DNA of 11,128 nt, taken from NCBI GenBank assembly GCA_937871705.1, contig CALMOO010000024.1, positions 1 through 11,128 of the forward strand, written 5' to 3'. A program made the translations under genes and the position numbers. The DNA comes from an uncultured Hymenobacter sp. (GTDB taxonomy: Bacteria > Bacteroidota > Bacteroidia > Cytophagales > Hymenobacteraceae). The notes beneath the pieces were generated by a model. It ran no database searches and had not been told where the DNA came from. It was given only the letters and a program-made list of their open reading frames with translations. Below are positions 6,648 to 11,128 of the stretch, piece by piece; position 1 is the stretch's first letter; every line of letters begins with the position of its first letter.

Positions 6648-9107
6648 CTACAGCCGCGCCGCTCGAATAATATCCGCAAACACCCCGCTGGCCGTCACTT
6701 CCGCCCCGGCGCCGGCGCCCTTCACCACGAGCGGCTGCTCGGTGTAGCGGTCGGTGTAGAAAAGCACCACGTTGTCTTTGCCGCGCAGGTCGTAGAGGTC
6801 GTGGCCGGGCGCGATTTGCTGCAAGCCCACCGAAGCCTGGCCATCCGTATACTGCGCCACGAATTTCAGGCGCTTGCCCTGGCTGGCGGCAGCCTCGTAG
6901 AGCGCACGGAAGTGCGACTCGTGCACGGCCAGCTGCTCGTAAAAGGCTGGTACGTCGCCTTCCAGGCAGGAGGGGGGTAGGAAGCTTTCGTTGGCCACAT
7001 CGCTCATTTCCAGCTTTTGGCCGGCCTCGCGGGCCAGGATGAGGATTTTGCGAGCCACGTCCGAGCCATTAAGGTCGAGGCGCGGGTCGGGTTCGGTGTA
7101 GCCTTCGGCCTGGGCCTGGCGCACCACCTCGGCAAAGGGCCGCGCACCGTCGTAGCTATTGAATACGAAGTTGAGCGTGCCCGACAGCACGGCCTGCATC
7201 CGCCGCACCACGTCGCCGCTGCGAATAAGGTCGCCGAGCGTACCGATGACGGGCAGGCCTGCGCCCACGTTGGTTTCAAATAAATACTGGGTATTGAAGT
7301 TGCGCGCCAGCTGCTTAAGCTGTCGGTACGAGGCGTAGGCGGCCGAGGCGGCGATTTTATTGCACGCCACCACGGCCACGCTTTTGGCCAGCAGCGGGGC
7401 GTACTGCTCGGCGGCCGCCGGGTTGGCCGTCACGTCCACGAAGATAGAGTTGCGCAAGTTCTTGCTGATAATGAGCTGAGTAAGCTCAGCTAAGCTCAAC
7501 GCTGGGGCTTCGGCCAGCTCGGCGGGCCAGGTGGTCAGGTCGAGGCCGCCTTCGTCGCTCACCAAGCAATGGCGGCTGTTGGCAATGGCCATCACGCGCA
7601 GGTGCAGGCCCAGCTTGTTGCGCAGATATTTCTGCTGCTGCGCCAGCTGGCCCAGCAGCTTGCCGCCCACGTTGCCCGGCCCCAGAATGAAGAGGTTGAC
7701 CTGCTTATCAGTTGACTCAAAAAACTCTTCGTGCAGCACGTTGATGGCCTTGCGCACATCGTCGGCCCGAATTACGGTCGAGATATTACGCTCCGACGCG
7801 CCCTGCGCAATGGCCCGGATATTCACCCCGTTGTGCCCCAGCGCACTAAACAGCCGCCCGCTGATGCCGGGATGGTTCTTCATGTTTTCGCCCACCAAGG
7901 CCACTATCGCCAGCCCGGTTTCGGGCCGCAGCGGCTCCAGGCGGCCAGCCGCTATTTCGGCGGCAAACTCCTCATTTACTACCCCCTGCGCAGCCGGCAC
8001 ATCGCCCTCGTTCACGCCCACGCAAATGGAGTGCTCCGACGAGCTTTGGGTGATGAGCACCACGTTGATGCGGGCCCGTGCCAGCGCCGCAAACAGCCGC
8101 GCCGAAAACCCCGGCACGCCCACCATGCCGCTGCCTTCCAGGTTGAGCAAGGCCAGGTGGCCGATGCTCGACAGACCGCGCACCACGGCGGGGGTAGGCG
8201 GCGGCGCCACCTCTACCAAGGTGCCGTAGTCGTCGGGCGCGAAGGTGTTTTTAATCCACATCGGAATGCCGCGCTGCCGCACCGGCTGCACCGTGGGCGC
8301 GTACAGCACCTTGGCTCCGAAGTGCGACAGCTCCATAGCTTCTTCGTACGAGATGCGCGGAATCGGCCGCGCCGCCCGCACTAGGCGCGGGTCGGCGGTG
8401 AGCATGCCGCTCACGTCGGTCCAGATTTCGAGCTTTTCGGCCTGCAAAGCCGCCGCCAGGATGGCCGCCGTGTAGTCTGAGCCGCCGCGGCCCAGCGTGG
8501 TGGTGTGCCCTTCGGCATCGGCGGCGATAAAGCCAGGCGCCACCCATAAGTTGGTAGCGTTATTCGCTTGATTAGCTTGGAAGCCAAGCACTTGCTGCTC
8601 CGTAGTGGCGGCATCGGCCTGCGCCATGCCAAAGCGCGAGTTGGTACGAATAAGCTGCCGGCTATCGGCCCAGCTATTAGCAATGCCTTGTGCCTCAAAG
8701 GCCGCCGACACCAGCCGCGATGACAGCAACTCGCCGTAGCTCATGAGCCGGTCCAAGGTGCGGAGCGATAGCTCGCCCAAGGCAAAAATGCCGTCGGCTA
8801 GCAGCGCCAGCTCCGCAAACTGCGCCGTGAGCCAAGGCTGCAGTTCCAGTTGCGCCTCGGCGGTGGGTAGCAGCTGCTCGGCGGCCGTGAGGTGGCGGGC
8901 TTCGAGGTGGCGCAGGATGGTCCGAAACTGCTCGTCGCCGGCTTCGGCGGCCCGGCCAGCCGCAATCAGCGCATCGGTGGTGCCGCCCAGAGCCGACACC
9001 ACCAGCACCAGCGGGCCGTGGGGTAGGGCAGCCCTGACAATGGCAATAACCCGCTCAATATTCTCGGCTGAGGCCACCGACGTGCCCCCAAATTTTAGAA
9101 CTTGCAT
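6648..9107 (-). CDS. thrA: Bifunctional aspartokinase / homoserine dehydrogenase
   Basis: This 819-residue fused enzyme catalyses the first and third steps from aspartate to threonine: phosphorylation of aspartate and reduction of aspartate semialdehyde to homoserine. The kinase part has KFGGTS (5-10) and GRGGSDYTA (207-215). Two ACT-type segments follow, around 317-370 and 398-462 (VGENMKNHPGISGRLF), the usual site of allosteric control by threonine. The dehydrogenase has its NAD(P)-binding loop GPGNVGG at 476-482, FETNVGAGLPVI at 610-621, and DVARK at 683-687 with the expected catalytic Asp and Lys. Length equals that of classical ThrA. The ATG is at 9105-9107. It is the first gene of the leftward block, with no Thr-rich leader peptide visible upstream, so attenuation of the E. 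coli thrL kind is not indicated. Confidence 0.97.
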   Translation of the reverse strand: MQVLKFGGTSVASAENIERVIAIVRAALPHGPLVLVVSALGGTTDALIAAGRAAEAGDEQFRTILRHLEARHLTAAEQLLPTAEAQLELQPWLTAQFAELALLADGIFALGELSLRTLDRLMSYGELLSSRLVSAAFEAQGIANSWADSRQLIRTNSRFGMAQADAATTEQQVLGFQANQANNATNLWVAPGFIAADAEGHTTTLGRGGSDYTAAILAAALQAEKLEIWTDVSGMLTADPRLVRAARPIPRISYEEAMELSHFGAKVLYAPTVQPVRQRGIPMWIKNTFAPDDYGTLVEVAPPPTPAVVRGLSSIGHLALLNLEGSGMVGVPGFSARLFAALARARINVVLITQSSSEHSICVGVNEGDVPAAQGVVNEEFAAEIAAGRLEPLRPETGLAIVALVGENMKNHPGISGRLFSALGHNGVNIRAIAQGASERNISTVIRADDVRKAINVLHEEFFESTDKQVNLFILGPGNVGGKLLGQLAQQQKYLRNKLGLHLRVMAIANSRHCLVSDEGGLDLTTWPAELAEAPALSLAELTQLIISKNLRNSIFVDVTANPAAAEQYAPLLAKSVAVVACNKIAASAAYASYRQLKQLARNFNTQYLFETNVGAGLPVIGTLGDLIRSGDVVRRMQAVLSGTLNFVFNSYDGARPFAEVVRQAQAEGYTEPDPRLDLNGSDVARKILILAREAGQKLEMSDVANESFLPPSCLEGDVPAFYEQLAVHESHFRALYEAAASQGKRLKFVAQYTDGQASVGLQQIAPGHDLYDLRGKDNVVLFYTDRYTEQPLVVKGAGAGAEVTASGVFADIIRAARL

Positions 9108-9117
9108 GAAATTTATG

Positions 9118-9138
9118 TTGCTGATTGCTAGTTGCTAG
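9118..9138. repeat. Tandem heptamer repeat just upstream of thrA
   Basis: Three units of 7 bp lie end to end: TTGCTGA, TTGCTAG, TTGCTAG (on the thrA strand CTAGCAA, CTAGCAA, TCAGCAA). A further TTGCTAG is at 9159-9165. The array ends 11 bp before the thrA ATG, so it is in the leader or promoter of the operon. Such short tandem units can change copy number by slippage. Confidence 0.7.
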
Positions 9139-9156
9139 ATTCTGGTTGTCGGCTGC

Positions 9157-9172
9157 CATTGCTAGCGCAACG
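9157..9172. repeat. Short CATTGC/GCAACG stem upstream of thrA
   Basis: CATTGC (9157-9162) and GCAACG (9167-9172) pair over 6 bp with one G-T pair around the loop TAGC. The same mismatch position as in the repeat at 5550-5580, and the flanking GACAG, suggest a shortened relative of that element. It lies in the 169-bp gap between thrA and prfA. Confidence 0.4.
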
Positions 9173-9237
9173 ACAGATGGGGGGTAGGCCGCTTGAGTCT
9201 AAGAACCAGAAACCAAAAGGAGGTTGTTACCCAGCCG

Positions 9238-9245
9238 TATCTTTG
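9238..9245 (+). promoter_or_regulatory. Putative -7 element of the prfA promoter
   Basis: TATCTTTG matches the Bacteroidota primary sigma factor -7 consensus TAnnTTTG exactly and lies 31 bp before the prfA ATG, leaving a short leader. A -33 TTTG-type element at normal spacing is not obvious (a TTG at 9224 is too close). The downstream leader has a run of eight or more T at 9260-9267. Confidence 0.6.
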
Positions 9246-9276
9246 CAAACTACTGACTATTTTTTTTGACCACAAA

Positions 9277-10347
9277 ATGCTGGATAAATTAGAAGCCATC
9301 CGCGAGCGCCACGAAACCGTGAACCACGAGCTGATGCAGCCCGAGGTGATGAGCGATATGAAGCGCTTCAAGGCCTTGAACAAAGAACTGAAAGAGTTGG
9401 GCAGAATCGTGGTAGAATACCGAGCTTATCAGCAAGTACTAAGTAATATAGAGAACGCGCGCCAGGTTATCTCAACCGAAAAAGACGAGGATTATCGCGA
9501 AATGGCCAAGGCCGAGCTCGATGAGCTGCTGCCCGAGCAGGAGCGCCTCGAAGGCACGATAAAAGATTTATTAATTCCGAAAGACCCTAACGATTCCAAG
9601 GACGTTATTATGGAAATTCGGGCCGGGGCGGGCGGCGATGAAGCCTCGCTCTTTGCCGGCGACTTGCAGCGCATGTACCTGCGCTTTGCCGAAAAGCAGG
9701 GCTGGAAAATGGAGTTGGTCGATGCCATGGATGGCACTGCGGGCGGCTACAAAGAAATCGTGCTGGCCGTGAAGGGCGAAGACGTGTACGGCAAGCTCAA
9801 GTTTGAGAGCGGCGTGCACCGCGTGCAGCGCGTGCCGGCCACCGAAACTCAGGGCCGCATTCACACCTCCGTAGCCTCGATAGTGGTAATGCCGGAAGCT
9901 GAGGAGTTTGATATCGACTTGGATATGAACGACATTCGCAAAGACTTGTTCATGTCTTCCGGCCCCGGCGGCCAGTCGGTAAACACGACCTACTCGGCCG
10001 TGCGCCTCACGCACATCCCGACCGGCATTGTGGCCCAGTGCCAGGACCAGAAGTCGCAGCTCAAAAACTTCGATAAAGCGCTGGCTGTGTTGCGCTCGCG
10101 CATTTTTGAGATTGAGCTGGCCAAGAAAAACGAAGCCGAAGGTGCCATTCGCAAAGGCATGATTGGCAGCGGCGACCGCTCCGATAAAATCCGCACTTAT
10201 AACTACCCGCAGGGCCGCGTCACGGACCACCGCATCGGCTACACCGTGCACAACCTGCCCAACGTGATGGACGGCAACATCGACGACTTTGTGGAGCAGC
10301 TGCGCCTGGCCGAAAGTGCCGAGCGCCTGAAAGTGGGGGTAGCGTAA
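9277..10347 (+). CDS. prfA: Peptide chain release factor 1
   Basis: It recognises UAA and UAG stop codons and triggers release of the finished peptide at the ribosome. The 356-residue protein has the RF1 codon-recognition tripeptide Pro-Ala-Thr at 187-189 in VQRVPATETQGRIHTS, which separates it from RF2 (Ser-Pro-Phe), and the universal GGQ at 231-233 whose Gln acts at the peptidyl-transferase centre. The N-terminal helical region and length are standard. The frame continues upstream to a TTG at 9193, but the ATG at 9277 gives the family N-terminus MLDKLEAI and follows the -7 element, so it is preferred. The three TAG stop codons inside hairpins in this window would be read by this factor. Confidence 0.97.
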   Translation: MLDKLEAIRERHETVNHELMQPEVMSDMKRFKALNKELKELGRIVVEYRAYQQVLSNIENARQVISTEKDEDYREMAKAELDELLPEQERLEGTIKDLLIPKDPNDSKDVIMEIRAGAGGDEASLFAGDLQRMYLRFAEKQGWKMELVDAMDGTAGGYKEIVLAVKGEDVYGKLKFESGVHRVQRVPATETQGRIHTSVASIVVMPEAEEFDIDLDMNDIRKDLFMSSGPGGQSVNTTYSAVRLTHIPTGIVAQCQDQKSQLKNFDKALAVLRSRIFEIELAKKNEAEGAIRKGMIGSGDRSDKIRTYNYPQGRVTDHRIGYTVHNLPNVMDGNIDDFVEQLRLAESAERLKVGVA

Positions 10348-10360
10348 ACCAGTAGCCGCC

Positions 10361-10463
10361 TGTCATTGCGAGGAGGAACGACGAAGCAATCTTTCCTTGT
10401 CGTATGCACTGTCGTGTTAACGTATAAGGAAAGATTGCTTCGTCGTTCCTCCTCGCAATGACA
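10361..10463. repeat. Perfect 38-bp inverted repeat after prfA (REP-like element)
   Basis: The left arm is 10361-10398 and the right arm 10426-10463; they are exact reverse complements with a 27-nt loop. The arms begin TGTCATTGCGAGG and contain GAAGCAATCTTTCC, a word pattern that I know from dispersed intergenic repeats in several bacteria. It starts 13 bp after the prfA stop. As RNA it would form a very stable hairpin and probably limits read-through or protects the prfA mRNA; as DNA it could be a mobile palindromic element. The right arm contains an ATG (10458-10460) in frame with the next gene. Confidence 0.9.
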
Positions 10464-11128
10464 AACGGGTTTAACATTGTGCCTCGAATTCGTTTCTTCC
10501 TACCCCTCTTGCTGCTGCTAAGCGCAGGCTTTAGCCTGTGGCTGCCTAGCTGCAAACCCCGCGAAGAGGAGCTGCAAACCAGCGGCGCCCTGGAGTTTTC
10601 GGCCGATACGGTGAAGTTTGACACCGTTTTCACGACCCTGCGCACCGTTACGAAGCGGCTATGGGTGTATAACCGCAACCCCAAGGGCGTCACCGTCGAC
10701 CTCATCAGCCTCGACAACCCGCCCACATCGGCCTACACGCTGCTCATCAACGGCGACCTGAAGCAAACGGCTACTAATCTGTTCATTCGGGGCCAGGATA
10801 GTCTGCTCATCCTGGTGCGGGCTCAACTGAAAGACAATGGTCAGAACGGTGCCGCTAAAGGCTACGTGCTCCAGGAAAACCTGAATTTCCAAACCAATGG
10901 CCAAGACCAGCACGTGCTGCTGCGCTCGTTTGGCCAGAATATCTACCTGCACGACAGCGCGTCCCTACCCTGCAATTCAGTCTGGACCAATGACCGGCCG
11001 CATGTGCTCTACGGCTCCGTAACCGTGCCCTTGAATTGCACGCTACGCATCAAGCCGGGCACCCGCATCTATGCGCACGCCGGCGCCGCGCTCATCGTCG
11101 AAGGCACGCTGTTGGTGAATGACCCCGC
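10458..11128 (+). CDS. Lipoprotein of a Bacteroidota family, probably beta-helix type (3' end outside window)
   Basis: The frame is open to the window edge (223 complete codons). From the ATG at 10458 the N-terminus is MTNGFNIVPRIRFF, then a Leu-rich membrane segment and a lipobox LPSC with Cys32, so a lipoprotein is expected. A GTG at 10479 is an alternative start and would place the cysteine at 25. After the cysteine, LEFSADTVKFDTVFTT (45-60) and a following KRLWVYNRNPK block look like the N-terminal domain of Bacteroidota cell-surface lipoproteins that continue into right-handed beta-helix repeats. Later blocks such as GSVTVPLNCTLRIKPGTRIYAH and GAALIVEGTL are typical beta-helix rungs. Surface location is inferred and no enzymatic motif is visible. 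The sequence was read directly by translation because the frame leaves the window. Confidence 0.75.
   Translation, partial: MTNGFNIVPRIRFFLPLLLLLSAGFSLWLPSCKPREEELQTSGALEFSADTVKFDTVFTTLRTVTKRLWVYNRNPKGVTVDLISLDNPPTSAYTLLINGDLKQTATNLFIRGQDSLLILVRAQLKDNGQNGAAKGYVLQENLNFQTNGQDQHVLLRSFGQNIYLHDSASLPCNSVWTNDRPHVLYGSVTVPLNCTLRIKPGTRIYAHAGAALIVEGTLLVNDP

Noticed and set aside
7531..8384. Plus-strand open frames opposite thrA
   Set aside because: Low-complexity Arg/Pro/Ser products in the frame antisense to a well-conserved enzyme; no start signals or motifs.
9108..9276. Thr-rich leader peptide or attenuator for thrA
   Set aside because: No short frame with a run of Thr or Ile codons and no competing stem pairs followed by a T-tract on the thrA strand.
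10361..10463. CRISPR repeat unit or small RNA gene
   Set aside because: There is only one inverted pair, no spaced direct repeats, and no promoter evidence for an independent RNA.

Overview
The window looks like chromosomal DNA from a GC-rich member of the Bacteroidota, most probably a Hymenobacter-like (Cytophagales) bacterium. The grounds are gene content (single-chain aspartokinase-homoserine dehydrogenase followed by thrB and thrC, a patatin fused to an outer-membrane barrel, a lipoprotein of a Bacteroidota-type family), the lack of Shine-Dalgarno sequences, a TAnnTTTG-type -7 element before prfA, and a very frequent GGGGTAGGG word. The genus is an inference.

Layout. Positions 1-1448 (minus) hold the N-terminal part of a secreted patatin-like phospholipase with a POTRA-like region and the start of a beta-barrel; its 3' end lies outside the window. 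A palindrome-rich intergenic region (1449-1642) separates it from a divergent small basic DUF5872-type protein (1643-2140, plus). From 9107 down to 2196 runs a co-directional minus-strand block: thrA (fused aspartokinase/homoserine dehydrogenase), thrB, thrC, a c-type haem lipoprotein of the Tll0287/DUF3365 type, and an FAD-dependent amine-oxidase-fold oxidoreductase. Divergent to thrA is prfA (9277-10347, plus), followed by a perfect 38-bp inverted repeat and the start of a lipoprotein (10458 to the window end).

Function. ThrA, ThrB and ThrC supply four of the five steps from aspartate to threonine; only aspartate-semialdehyde dehydrogenase is missing here. The haem lipoprotein and the flavoenzyme sit 65 and 9 bp behind their upstream neighbours and may share the transcript, but nothing in the sequence ties them to threonine synthesis. 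PrfA is release factor 1.

The coding content is mostly conventional. The less ordinary material is in the short DNA structure: (i) a G-rich octamer GGGGTAGG present about 16 times with a strand bias; (ii) three gene ends whose TAG stop codon is built into the arm of the same AGTAGC/GCTACT hairpin; (iii) a family of CATTGCG-type inverted repeats, one of which supplies the likely ATG of the next gene; (iv) a tandem heptamer just upstream of thrA. No CRISPR array, tRNA, rRNA, insertion sequence or defence system was seen.
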